NCBI GenBank assembly: GCA_029204225.1
Contig: CM055095.1
Coordinates: 12,819,318-12,883,317, forward strand
Source of the DNA: Diphasiastrum complanatum
Taxonomy: Eukaryota > Streptophyta > Lycopodiopsida > Lycopodiales > Lycopodiaceae
Length of the DNA stretch: 64,000 bases
Direction: 5' to 3'
Within the stretch, counting starts at the first letter, position 1; each line of letters begins with the position of its first letter. The position numbers and the translations under genes were made by a program. This document shows positions 10,590 through 21,300 of the stretch, piece by piece. The notes under the pieces were generated by a model. That model searched no databases, was not told the DNA's origin, and was given only the letters and a program-made list of their open reading frames with translations.

Positions 10590-12220
10590 ATGCTGATCAG
10601 TTTTTGGGCATTGGTCCATATCAGTTCATTTCGTTTAAAGCATAAGTATGAATAGTTTTCACCGTATATATTGCTTTATCGCTAAAAGAAATGGTGTGAA
10701 CACGTGTGTAGGTGTCAGAGCAAATCCATGCTATGCTAACCCTGGTGACTTAAGAAATGTCACGCACTACTGTCCATACTCCGGAGCATATCCATGCTTT
10801 CCAGTCGTATCTCACCATAATTTGATATAAGTACTAAATGGGTAATAAATTTGTAGAAGCCATGGTTGAATAGTGTAGTTACGAATGAACTTACGTTTAT
10901 CGTAGCTCCATATCCAACCCATGGTTTTTTAAGACCTTGAATTGGATAGACTACATCTTATTAGTGAGGTTTATGTGGTTTTTACAAGGTATTAGGGCAG
11001 ATCTGTGCCATTCTAATTCTTTTGCAAGAACCGTTTATCTATGCAAATCCATGCTGTCCAAGATAAATTGAAGAGAGACCTTGTTTTAGAATAGCGTAGG
11101 TGTCATTATATACAGAGTAGTTACATCATTTATGAGGTGATATAGTCGAACTCAGTACGAACCAACTGATTTTTGTATTTAGGATCATTATTAGTCAGCG
11201 AGAATGGAATATATTTGTAAAGAGACACCTTCCCTTTTGAGCGTAGGTGGGGCCTGCAAAATCTGAAAACTGTTTGGAAAACTCATACCTGGATGATCGT
11301 AGAAGCAACTTCTTGTGAGGATGCCATGTTAGTCCCTCGAGTTCTCTTGTCTTCTTTAGACTCAAACCATTTATAACGTTATTGTCAGATATTGTGAAAA
11401 TGATACTAAGCATGTTAAGAAAAGCCTTACTAATCATTGCTTATATAAGTCTGAAGCGAATGGCTTAATGTGCATACCTGCGCAAACGCTTATAGCTTTA
11501 TGGTTCAAAACCAAACTTAATCGAAAATGAAGATAGTAGTAATATTTGGTGCTACAAAGAGCGCAAGTTTATCTGTTAGTGCTTAGACACAATAGTATTT
11601 CCTTTGAAATCGCAACCATTCAAACGTATGATAGCAAACAGGTTAAAGCATGAGACATACTAATCATAATCAGATCGTGCCAGTATCTGAGTTGTATATT
11701 TTGTATAATAGCATGATGCTACAATGGCTTCATCTCTAGACTATGTATGTAACCTTTCGTTACTTATGGAACAACCAAACATTCATATTGTCCTTTGAAG
11801 GATAGTAATGCCTATTGTATACTATAGTTATTAAAAAGGTTAACTACAACACATTTCTAGAAGGCATGAGAATAAGAATTTATCATAGGAAGTCCCATAG
11901 GAAGTTCCACAAACTTCACAAACATCATGCTTACATACAATGAATAAAAAAAGAGAGAGAGAAAGATAGAGAGATAACAAGCAAAATAGTTTAGATCCAA
12001 AATGGCATGAGATAGCTACAAAACTTTGGTTCTTCATCATTGATTGTGAGGAGAGCTACACATATTTATGGAGTTTGAGATAGAACCACATCCATCCATT
12101 CCAAAATGACAACTAAAGTGACATCTAGAGTCTATGTGACATTTGTCACTTGCCATGCATGAAATTCTACCAGCTTTTTACAAGTGTTTGATGCTCCAGA
12201 CATTAAACATAGATTTTCCA
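10590..12220. other. No identifiable gene; weak primer-site-like words
   Basis: No coding family recognised. Two sequences resemble the tRNA-Met primer site: GGTGTCAGAGC (10711-10721) and GGTATTAGGGCAG (10988-11000), each followed within about 50 bases by the words AAATCCATGCT. Likely decayed LTR-element leaders. Confidence 0.35.
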
Positions 12221-12224
12221 ACAG

Positions 12225-12236
12225 TGGTATCTGAGC
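12225..12236 (+). promoter_or_regulatory. Primer binding site-like sequence, end of a possible 5' LTR
   Basis: TGGTATCTGAGC, one base from the copia initiator-tRNA-Met primer site, directly after ...TCCAACA, a typical LTR end. A short open stretch beginning ATGGCCTCCCCC follows at 12310, but no gag domain is recognisable. Confidence 0.5.
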
Positions 12237-12479
12237 CGAGAGCTCATATCTGAGAGCTTACGACAATTTCTTGCGCTGTGCGCGAAGAAATAATTTTCGC
12301 TTGGTTGCCCATGGCCTCCCCCAGCAAGGCCTCATGGTCAATACGGTCAGGGAGGATAGTTCTGGTGGTCCCGAACCGGGGAGAATCCGGACGGAAGTTA
12401 AGTGGGGGGTCGGAGGACCTTTCATCCTTTCATCCTTTCATATCTACGATAAAGAGTTTGACTACACACAACCATTCAT

Positions 12480-12810
12480 AATGTATGAAGTGCTTCATCG
12501 CTGGTCATTAAGAAGCTTTTGTCTCAACCCAATATGTGATGCATACCTATCATTATCATGCTTAAAAAGTATGTGGAAAGAAGCATTGGTTCATCGTTGG
12601 TCCATCGTTGGACAACATACCATATATATCCATTTTTTGAGTACATAACTCAAGAAAATCCATTGCAGGTCCATCGCTGGACAATAACTCATATATCGTC
12701 AAACTACAATGTTGAGCATGCTTCATTGTTGGGGGACAGCGGATAGTATTTATGAAAAAATGCCATACAAAAATATGTATGAACCCTCGCTGATCCATCG
12801 CTGAACAGCG
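12480..12810. repeat. Cluster of palindromic GTCCATCGCTGGAC-type motifs
   Basis: GGTCCATCGTTGGAC at 12599-12613, GGTCCATCGCTGGAC at 12668-12682 and variants at 12487-12497, 12588-12600 and 12791-12806. The outer GTCC/GGAC are self-complementary. Nothing coding recognised. Confidence 0.5.
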
Positions 12811-13199
12811 GATCCATACCGTCACGTTTATCACTCAGAAAGCTGGATACCATTTGTATGTAGCAAAGAGATGAAAGCAATGATGTGAAATGAGCAGAAC
12901 CACATACCATAAAGTAGAAGCAGATGATTTCAAGCTAGGTACGGTGCGATTTCTATCATGAGCATATCTCCCAACCTTCTCCCCACCGTATAGTAGAGAA
13001 AACTCATTTGAGAACAGGTTATATATACTGGTCCCGTAGGAAGTATCGTGGAAGCTCCCTTTCAGCCAAAATTGGTGGGAAATTACTTATTCAAAAGTAT
13101 CATCCATGGTTGGGTTGGCAACAAAGGCTAGGACCATCAAATTACATATGTTTGTTCATGACCTGACTAGGGGTAGTGACTTATGATAAAGAAGAGTCC

Positions 13200-13333
<134 letters not shown>

Positions 13334-13361
13334 CCACCAACCATACCCACAGTTAGTGAAT

Positions 13362-13393
13362 CCCTAAGGGGGGAGCTAGCTCCCCCCTAAGGG
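13362..13393. repeat. 32-bp near-perfect palindrome
   Basis: CCCTAAGGGGGGAGCT followed by AGCTCCCCCCTAAGGG. The two 16-base arms are reverse complements except for one position and meet at the centre AGCTAGCT. It lies 30 bp right of the GA tract. Confidence 0.85.
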
Positions 13394-14489
13394 AAAGCTA
13401 ATTGCCCACCATAAGAGTGTCAATCTCCATAGACAAGTCAAATAATAGTCCAAGAAAAGTTTCGCGTGCCAACAATTTGCTTATAATCAAATATAATTTG
13501 TTTCTCAAACCTCCAAGATTCTCAATTATCTCTCGGAACTCTCTCCATTATGAACATTCTCAACCTTTCACCCCCCACCTCTCCCTCCATTCTTGACACC
13601 ACCTTGCAGTTCCTCGTGCCCCCCATCATTCCCTCCTTTGAACAACCCAGCCCTCCTCCTCTGTTGTTTGCTAAAATCCCTCGGTTTATAACTCACTATT
13701 GAGGGTGAATTCTCTCGCTGATCACAAACACGTGCTTAGAACCTGAACCTGCCAATTAAGCAACTTAACACTTTTACTCAATCAAAAACACTACTGCTCA
13801 TTACAAATATCTTTTCATTAATATTTCCACAATGAGTGGAATATGGCAAGCAGAAATAAACTAATTCTAAGCATTCAACATTGCAACTATGGCGTATCAT
13901 TTCAATTAACTCAAGTAAGATCTAGTCACTTATCGTCCTTCTTACGAGATACTATTCACAGACTTCAGATCTACACTCTCTCTCTTCTCAGTAAACAAAC
14001 TCTTGCTCACATTCACAATTCACGTCGATTATCATCAAATTGCTACAAGTACTCAACACATGATTATATGCAACAAAAATAGTACACAAAATTGATAAGA
14101 AGTACTCCAAGGATTCTTATTCCAATGACAATAGCTTCTTACAAAACTCTATGCACCAGATGTGCGCTCACTCATCAACTCCGCTCGTCACTAATCTCAC
14201 CAACATATCGAATCGACTATCCTTATTTGGATTGCCCGATCCAGATCCACTGTTTGATCTCTAGACTACTTGATCTCTAAACATTCACACTCTGCTCATC
14301 ATCAACTCTGCTCAAAAACCCATCGACTCATCGACTCTCACTCTACTCGGTCTCCACTCGTCCTCTCTCTTTTCTATCTCTTCTCTTTTTTACCTGCCAT
14401 TGAGTTTCCTGGATCTCTTTCTACAACCAAATATCGTTGAGCTTCCCACTACCAGGTTACATTCAACTAACTCTTATGTAACTAACTAG
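13394..14489. other. No identifiable gene; pyrimidine-rich
   Basis: The plus strand is C/T-rich with many CTC and ACTC words (notably 14270-14420). No domain recognised. It may be the 5' part of the element carrying the pseudogene to its right. Confidence 0.35.
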
Positions 14490-15905
14490 TCTTCCCTCAA
14501 CTCATGGTCTTACATATCAAGATGTCATGGTTGGGTTCATAACTACCAACATCTGCACACCTATGTCCTTCCATCCATCTCCCCCACTGATTCATCCCTC
14601 CAGAATGTCGAGTCCGATAAACCATTGGATGATGACGCATTCCAACAAACGGAGTACATAGCCTCACCTCTATGTGTTGACCCAACCGCACTTGAGAGAT
14701 TGGTAGCTCCAAAGATCATGATTGAAGATGACCACGACAATGCAACACTTTGACAGGCCACAACTCAACCAGGCCCCGCCAGTACTTCCGCAACAGCTAT
14801 GCCATAGGACATCACGACGGCCTACCAACACTTGGGCACATTGCTCCAGGGGCTCGTAGCGACCAAATCTACACTGGATGGCTGAGTGGTAGAGCTCGCT
14901 ACTAGTAACAGTAAGTTGCGAGCAGAGCTTGCTCAACTCCAGCAGGACCTGTAGATAGCGCAACGACACGAGCAGACAGAGAATGATGAGGTCCTAAAGC
15001 TACAGAAGCACGAGGTCAACGTTTAAGACTACATTAAGGGCCTCTTCAAGTCTGTGATGGATGCGACCGCACAAGTCCAAGAAGCCTAGCAATCTACACA
15101 TCAAAAGCTTGCCCCGCTCCAAGACCAACTATTAGTGGCTGACACAAAGAATCAACACCTCGAAGCAGAGGTCCAAGCCCTCCAACAAGAGAAAATGGAG
15201 TGGCTCACCCAACCAGTGCCCACAAATAGATCACTCACCTAGCATGAGGTAGACTATCTGATCTAGTAGGTGCAGCTCTTTCGGTAGATACTAGTGGGCT
15301 ACCAAACCGCCTTCAATGGGTATCACCTTGAGGCCCACAATGAGCTCTCTCTCGCCAAGGTAGCCCTCAAGGATTGGCAGCAGCGCATTGTCCAGCAGCC
15401 ACCACTGGCCCCATGTGATAATTCCACTGCCACCGACACTTGAAGTACACAGGTAGATATAGGCCAGGATCAAGGATAAGATGTAGCAGGGCCGACAGAT
15501 CAAAAAATAGTCCAAGGGCTAGGGCTAGGGCTAGGGCAAACTCTAGGGCTAGGGTAGAGTCAAGTGAAATTGAGGGAGGAGCAACAAGCGTCAATCTCCT
15601 AGGGCTCTTGCTCAATATCAACCAATCGAGCGTTCCACAAACCAAAAAGCATGGAGGAGGATATTGATGCATTTCTTGTTCAATTTTCCCATGAATCCTC
15701 ATGCGGTGGATGACAGATCGCATTTATTGCCAAGGAAACCAAAGGGAATGAGATTGTGTGCCTTCCGGCACTAGCACCACAACCTGCTTGGTGGCAATTT
15801 ATCTTCGAGAAAACTCCATCGACCATCAGAGTGTACGTGACCAGTCCGAGGCATTTGCGGATCAATCCCCCTACGTCCCCATTCCACGCAGACATAAATG
15901 GGTGC
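14490..15905 (+). pseudogene. Coiled-coil ORF with fifteen in-frame stops, all C-to-T compatible
   Basis: A single frame runs about 1.4 kb without a frameshift. It encodes an acidic N-terminal part (about 14577-14745), a Gln/Glu-rich heptad region predicted to be coiled coil (about 14890-15230, e.g. LRAELAQLQQDL, HLEAEVQALQQEK), a linker encoded by TAGGGC repeats (15515-15557) and a C-terminal segment (APQPAWWQFIFEKTPSTIRV). Stops at 14751, 14805, 14883, 14952, 15024, 15087, 15240, 15264, 15267, 15285, 15441, 15477, 15555, 15600 and 15711 each differ from a CAG, CAA or CGA codon by one C-to-T change. I do not recognise the protein. Position just before a polypurine tract and LTR start suggests an extra or gag-like ORF of an LTR retrotransposon. 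Confidence 0.7.
15515..15557. repeat. Telomere-like TAGGGC repeats
   Basis: Four TAGGGC units, a short interruption, then two more. They resemble a variant of the plant telomere unit TTTAGGG but lie inside the pseudogene frame and encode a Gly-Leu run in it, so an internal coding repeat is as likely. Confidence 0.6.
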
Positions 15906-16427
15906 AGTGTGGGATGACTTTGGACTAGATAACAATAAAGATGTTCAACTAGTCAAAGATGCATTTTGAACACGGATGGGACACGAACGTTGATGCCAAA
16001 AGGGCTCTAGTTCAATTTTGTAAGCAGTGTAATAAATGCCAAGGTCCCATAGTCCGCATGACCACAAAATTTGCCCTGGACTTGGAGTTTTTTTGCTGTG
16101 AGTCCCCACCAAATGGGACAATTTTTTACCACCCCTATTCTTTGATTCGAATAAAGCTATGGCGTCCGACAAGCTTGAGGACTAGCTACCGGTGACAAGA
16201 CCATATTACCAAGCAGCCATGCTAGGCCCTCCCTGGCCTAATAAACTCCAAACGTGGATCGTCCAATTTTGGTTAGAGGGCGTCCACAAGGTTTTCTTTC
16301 CATCGACCGACGAACACAACTTTGCTCGTGTCACGTTTATGAAATAAGTCACAAGTCTTCTACGACATTTTCGAGAAACACGTGGCCCATACTAGCGCCA
16401 TAGTGCCGAGGGACCGGCGCTACTTCA
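15906..16427 (+). pseudogene. Continuation of the degenerate element ORF in shifted frames
   Basis: After a frame change near 15905, protein-like sequence continues in pieces (e.g. 15959-16195 with CKQCNKCQGP; then LGPPWPNKLQTWIVQFWLEG in another frame near 16225-16290; PRDRRYFKSGALVGG near 16410-16455). No family recognised. Confidence 0.4.
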
Positions 16428-16800
16428 AGTCGGGGGCACTTGTTGGAGGGTTTGCAGATATCGAGACAACCCTAACCATAGTTAATAAGTGAGAGGGATT
16501 TAGCTCCCCGCGTGTGTAAGTCCAACCCGATGATCACATAGTTATTTGATTAGTTAGAAGTTAATAAAATGACTTTAGGCCTTTTTGCAGGACTTTTAAT
16601 GTCGCAAGGCCTAATAGTCAAGTTAGTGAGTAAAAAGGGCTCCCCCCAAAATTCGAATTTCCAGCGTCGGGGACTACTCGCCAAGTAGTCTCCGGTGTCG
16701 GGGAGCCAATGCGTCAGGAGAATTTTTGAGTTTAGGCTGGAAGTAAATATGATTTGCGAATGTTTGGCTAGATCTACTCACGATGTGGTGTAGTATAGAG
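16428..16800 (+). mobile_element. Polypurine tract and start of a 3' LTR
   Basis: AGTCGGGGGCACT (16428-16440) is followed by TGTTGGAGGG at 16441, the usual arrangement of polypurine tract and LTR 5' end. A hairpin (GACTACT, five-base loop, AGTAGTC) lies at 16673-16691. The right end of the LTR was not located and no partner LTR is in the window. Confidence 0.5.
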
Positions 16801-16977
16801 AGGATTGTCCACTTTCTAAGTTTCTACCAAGCTTCAAACGGAAATGCGAAAATAGAAAACAATGATGAAAGCACTAAGGCTTACCCAACTAGTGTTCGAA
16901 ATAGAAATGAAACTAACTAAGAAAACTTTACTAAGGCTTACCCAACTAGCAAGGGATTAAGCTAAATCCTAAATTAA

Positions 16978-17193
16978 CACCCAAAGGAATTGAAAAGATG
17001 GATTGCAGCTAAACTAAGCATCAATCGATAGAAAACATGCCACAATAAAAGAACCAATGAAAGGAGGCAAGAGGAGGCCCGAGCACCCAAAGGGATTGAA
17101 AAGATAGATTGTGGTTAAACTAAACATCAATCGATTAAAAACATGCCACAATAAAAGAACCAATGAAAGGAGGCAAGAGGAGGCCCGAGCACC
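16978..17193. repeat. 106-bp tandem duplication
   Basis: Copies at 16978-17083 and 17084-17189 begin CACCCAAAGG and include CATGCCACAATAAAAGAACC. They differ by a few substitutions, mostly C/T or G/A type. Just left, ACTAAGGCTTACCCAACTAG also occurs twice (near 16877 and 16932). Confidence 0.9.
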
Positions 17194-17336
17194 TTCCCTC
17201 AAGCTATGTACCTTTCAATGGGAACACAAGTGAAATAGCAAGATAATTTCAAGAGAGATAGCAATTTAGCATAATCTCAAAAGTGTTATTTACAAGGTCA
17301 ATGCCTCTCTTTTTATGGCAAGGAGGGTCTTCCATA

Positions 17337-18011
17337 TGTTGGATTTATCTCCTCTACTCTCCTAAATCCTATTTTAATCTGCCTCCATTCATTTTGCACT
17401 TTTACTCATGTTGTCGCATAGTGTGCATATTTACATGTAAAATAAGATAGACGAAAACCGTGACTGTCTGCATAAATACAAGTAAGGCAAAAAAGATGAC
17501 ACTGCCCTACAAATGCCGAAGGTGCCTTGATGGAAAAGCGAAGGTACTCTGTAAATCAAATTTGTTAGAGTGTCGCATTTTTCGCATCTTCACCAACATT
17601 CATTTCAGCGAAGGCTGATGTCGCAGCCTTCTCACACTCATCCCATGCAATTGTGCAATCAAATTTGACAACGACAACAGCCACCCATGATCTCCTACAG
17701 ACAGCACATCCACTTTGTACTTTCTTCATCTGCACACTTGTAAAATTATGTATATATGCTGGATACCATCTACATATCCAGTGTGTGTGTAAAATATAGC
17801 AAGCATCATAAGATTATCAAAAATAGACTAAGTAGATGCTTTCACGCATCGATTCTGTGTATTGTCAGTAATAGGTTTATTTCTTTCACATATTGGATTA
17901 GCTTTGTAGAGCACACGATTTCGTCCGCCATTGTCTTGTGCTCAACAACATTATTGACCTGTATATTTTGCTATACTTAATCTGATAACAGCTCTGTTTG
18001 TTCTGCGTTCA
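17337..18011 (+). repeat. Copia LTR copy A (left LTR)
   Basis: Begins TGTTGGATTTATCTCC and ends at about GTTCA 18011. It aligns with 22269-23004 in the same orientation. It lacks a stretch of about 65 bases present in copy B that includes a duplicated GGCGAAAAAGATGACA word. Gag begins directly after it (ATGGATTCCC at 18013). Confidence 0.85.
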
Positions 18012-18012
18012 G

Positions 18013-18972
18013 ATGGATTCCCAAAGGAAAGGCAGTCCTATCATGGACAAGCTTGATGGAGCCAATTATCATATGTGAAAATTTAAGATGAAAACAATGC
18101 TAATGGCTAAAGAATTGTATGACGTTGTTACAGGTGCAGAAGAGAAACTCGAAGCTGAGGACACAACAATTGTCAAATGGAAGCTGAAGGATGACAAAGC
18201 GTTCACGCTAATCGTCCTCAACATTTCGGATACCCAGATTGGCCACGTATCCGAAGCCCAGACATACAATGAAGTTTGGGACATCTTGAGCACACTATAA
18301 GAATGCGAGATATAGCTTCCAAGCTATATCTCAGGAAGAAATTTTACACCCTCAACATGGCGAATAGTGATTCCCTACATAATCACATCAACCAATTCAA
18401 GAACCTGCTGAAGTAAATGGCCGCATTCGGATCTGTCATAGACGATCAAGATGCAATGATGCAACTACTTACAAGCTTGCCAAGCTCATACGACAGTTGG
18501 GTGATGATCATCACGACACATCCAAAACTGACTCTTTCGAGAGTCATTACTATGTTGTTTCAAGAAGACACGCAGAGGAATGAAGCCTCAAGTTCCTCAG
18601 CTGATTCTCACGCTTGGTACACGAACAAGACCACGACTAAGCAGAAGAAGAAGAAAGACCTGAAGCATTCAAAGCCAGACCAGAAACCAGCACAGCAAAA
18701 AGAACAGTCGAATTCATAGACGAATAAGAAGTTGTTCTACAGATATTGCAAGCAAAACAACCATGAAATTCAAGACTGCCGGATATCGCAAGCAAAGAAC
18801 AACAACAAGGGGCAATCGAATCAAGTGGAAAATGCAGCTACATAAGTCCACAACCTATTCAAGAAGCGGATCATGATGCCTTCATGGCCAGCCATCAAGG
18901 AGCATACAACGATAGTTCTTGGTTTCTGGATTCCGGTGCCACTCAGCATATGACCAGTCTCATTGGTTGTTT
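18013..18972 (+). pseudogene. Copia gag to protease motif, forward copy
   Basis: Starts ATGGATTCC right after the LTR. Segments: KLDGANYHMWKFKM-type start (one TGA near 18076), AEDTTIVKWKLKDDKAF, YNEVWDILSTL, then a stop; MAAFGSVIDDQDAMMQLLTSLPSSYDSWVM; LTLSRVITMLFQED; a Lys/Gln-rich linker; a CCHC-like YCKQNNHEIQDC (18746-18781, first Cys lost); and FLDSGATQHMTSLIGCFES, where the forward homology ends. Several stops make it non-functional. Confidence 0.85.
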
Positions 18973-18984
18973 TGAGTCCTAATC

Positions 18985-20294
18985 ATGTGGAATTACGATT
19001 GTCTATATCTCCTCCCCAACTTGCATCAAAATATTCACTGAGCTTCATTGCTGACTTCTCCATAGCAGATGCACTGGTCCATGGTAGCTCAAATATAGCT
19101 CATGACTCTTATGAGAACCTTCCAATGGGTAATGCCAAGATTAGCCATATATTGGCTGAGTTAGCTTATTGCAAGATAGATGTCTGGTCTTGTACAGACC
19201 ATTGCGTACATGAGAGATTCAAGTATTGATCGATAAGGATACTCTCTCATCTGCTCCTCTTCCTTCTTGGTCTGGGGAAATTGGTCCTTTGACAAATACA
19301 TGCCTGGATCCATCGGTGAGAGAGCTTACTTACAATTCATTAGATTGTATTTGTTAAGAACATTGTGAAGATACTTTGTTGAGTGATATAGATCAGTTGT
19401 CTTGCTCAGTCTATGTGGATCTGAATGCCTAGACAGAAGTGAGCTTCACCCAGATCAGTCATGTCGAACTCTGAACAACATCTGCTTAGAATCCTTGACC
19501 AAATTGGTATTGTTGCTGAAAAACAACGTATCATCCACGTATAAGGTGATGATAATAAATGATTGATGCACCAACTTGGAATAGACGTAGCAATCAGCAG
19601 TGCTTGGTTAAAATCCTTGTTCGATGAGAAATGTGTTGATCCTTTGAATCCAAGCTCTGGCAGACTGTTTCAAGCCGTAAAGTGCAGAGTTTACAGACAT
19701 GATTCTTCATACCTTCCATAACATATCCTTCGGGCTGGATCATGTAGATGTCTTCTTGTATAACTCCATTCAGATAAGTTGTTTGCACATCAAGTAAATG
19801 CACTTCGAGTCGGCAGCTGCAACATATGATAGGAGGGCTCGGATCGACGAATGCTTGACTACTGGACTGAAAGTCTCACTATAGTCGATGTTGGGGACCT
19901 GAGTGAATCCTAGTGCTACCAGTCTTGCCTTCATTCGATCAATTGCTCCATTGACATTGTACTTGATCTTGAAAATCCATTTGCAATCATTGATATTGCA
20001 GCCAATAGGAGCTTCGACTAGTGACCATGTTTGGTTCTTGATCAGAGAGGAATACTCTCTATCCATAGGTTCTCTCCACAGATCAGAGTTTGATTGGTTG
20101 AGTGCCTCTTCAACTGTCGTCGGTTCTTGTATCACAAAACATGCAGACTCAAGAGTATACCTTGTGGGCTGTGTGCGCACTCGGCTTGATTTTCTGGGTG
20201 GAATCGACTGATGAACCACTCTTGGGACTTGTTGCTGGGTAGCAGCAACATCTTCGTCTGATTCGCTGTCAAGTAGTGGGTTGACAATGGACAC
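18985..20294 (-). pseudogene. Copia reverse transcriptase and partial RNase H, reversed segment
   Basis: Reading left: RT start with the MDREYSSLIKNQTWSLVEAP and WIFKIKYNVNGAIDRMKARLVA-type motifs (in pieces), GFTQVPNIDYSETFSPVVK, an LLSYVAAAD segment, then after a frameshift DVQTTYLNGVIQEDIYMIQPEGY. Further left are SLMYAMVCTRPDIYLAIS (near 19200) and an RNase H start DASWGGDIDNRNST (near 19000), where homology ends at the junction with forward gag. Multiple stops and frameshifts; the region 19240-19560 is heavily degraded. Confidence 0.85.
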
Positions 20295-20500
20295 GCCTGA
20301 GCCAGAAGCTCAAGAGACATGCAGACTCAGGAGTATACCTTGTGGGCTGTGTGCGCACTCGGCTTGATCTTCTGAAAAGATTCGACTGATAAACCGCTCC
20401 TGGGATCTGTTGTTGGGTAGCAGCAACATCTTTGTCCAATTCGATGTCTCGAAGTGGGTCAACAATAGACACGCTTGAGCCAAAAACTCGGACTGTCGTG
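20145..20500 (-). repeat. 178-bp tandem duplication between integrase and RT
   Basis: Copies at 20145-20322 and 20323-20500 both begin AGACTCA.GAGTATACC on the plus strand and encode the linker SSRVRTQPTRYT.ESAC (minus strand) upstream of RT. The copies differ at scattered positions, so the duplication is not recent. Confidence 0.9.
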
Positions 20501-21300
20501 TCAATGGCAGGTGGAGTTCTTCTCGAGCAATGTCCTTGAATTTGAGGTCGACAAACTGATCCTCAATAAAGACTGTATCTCGGCTATACAAGATTTGTTG
20601 GGTATCAGGATCATATAGCTTATAAGTACTGTCAGATGAAGTATATCCAATCAGGATGGTCTTTAGGCCTTGGAAGTCCAATTTCTTCCTCGTGTCTTTT
20701 GGGATCTGCGCGTAAGCAATGCACCCAAACACTCTTAGAAGGCTTAGAGCCTGTCCACACCTCGTGGGGTGTCTTGCTTGAGAGGGCCTTGGTCGAACAT
20801 CTGTTCTAGACGTAAGCTGCAGTAGAGACAGCTTCAGCCCAGAATCTCTTGGGCAACGATGCATGCAATAGCATACATTTGGCAGATTCAACCAGAGTAC
20901 GGTTCTTCCTCTCGGCTAAGCCATTAGATTGAGGACTGTAAGGAGTGATGAATTGCTGCTCAATGCCTTGGCTTTGGTAGTACTCCTTAAACTCAATAGA
21001 GATATATTCTCCACCATTGTCTGACCTGAGGGCCTTGATCATCCTTCTAGTCTCCTTCTTTGCATGCTCCTTGAAGATTCTAAAGCAGTTGAAGGCTTTC
21101 GATTTCTTCTTTACGAAATACACCATAGTCCTTCTAGAAATTCATCAATAAAGGTTATAAAATACTTGGCATCCTTCAGCAAAGGATTTTTCATCGGGCC
21201 ACAAATATTTGAATGTACAACATCTAGCAATCCTCTAGCAACATGCTGATGGCTTGACTTGAATGGTTTCCTAGTGTTTACCAACTAGACAGTCTTGACA
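20501..21300 (-). pseudogene. Copia integrase (core and C-terminal part), reversed segment
   Basis: From right: MVYFVKKKSKAFNCFRIFKEH, MIKALRSDNGGEYIS (second catalytic Asp region), YSPQSNGLAERKNRTLVE (catalytic Glu region), [23 protein letters not shown], then LRVFGCIAYAQIPKDTRKKLDF and a C-terminal linker to about 20500. Frames shift near 20890 and 21126. Confidence 0.88.

Noticed and set aside
11195..11437. Minus-strand open stretch ending at a good donor-like AG|GTATGAG
   Set aside because: No recognisable protein motif, no partner exons and no convincing acceptor; left unassigned.
12340..12420. GAAGTTAAGTGGGG and nearby words, resembling part of 5S rRNA
   Set aside because: Only a short GGAAGTTAAG-like match; the conserved internal promoter and the rest of a 5S gene are absent. 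More likely part of a retrotransposon leader.
15440..15667. Arg/Ala-rich plus-strand ORF
   Set aside because: It is another frame of the TAGGGC repeats within the coiled-coil pseudogene.
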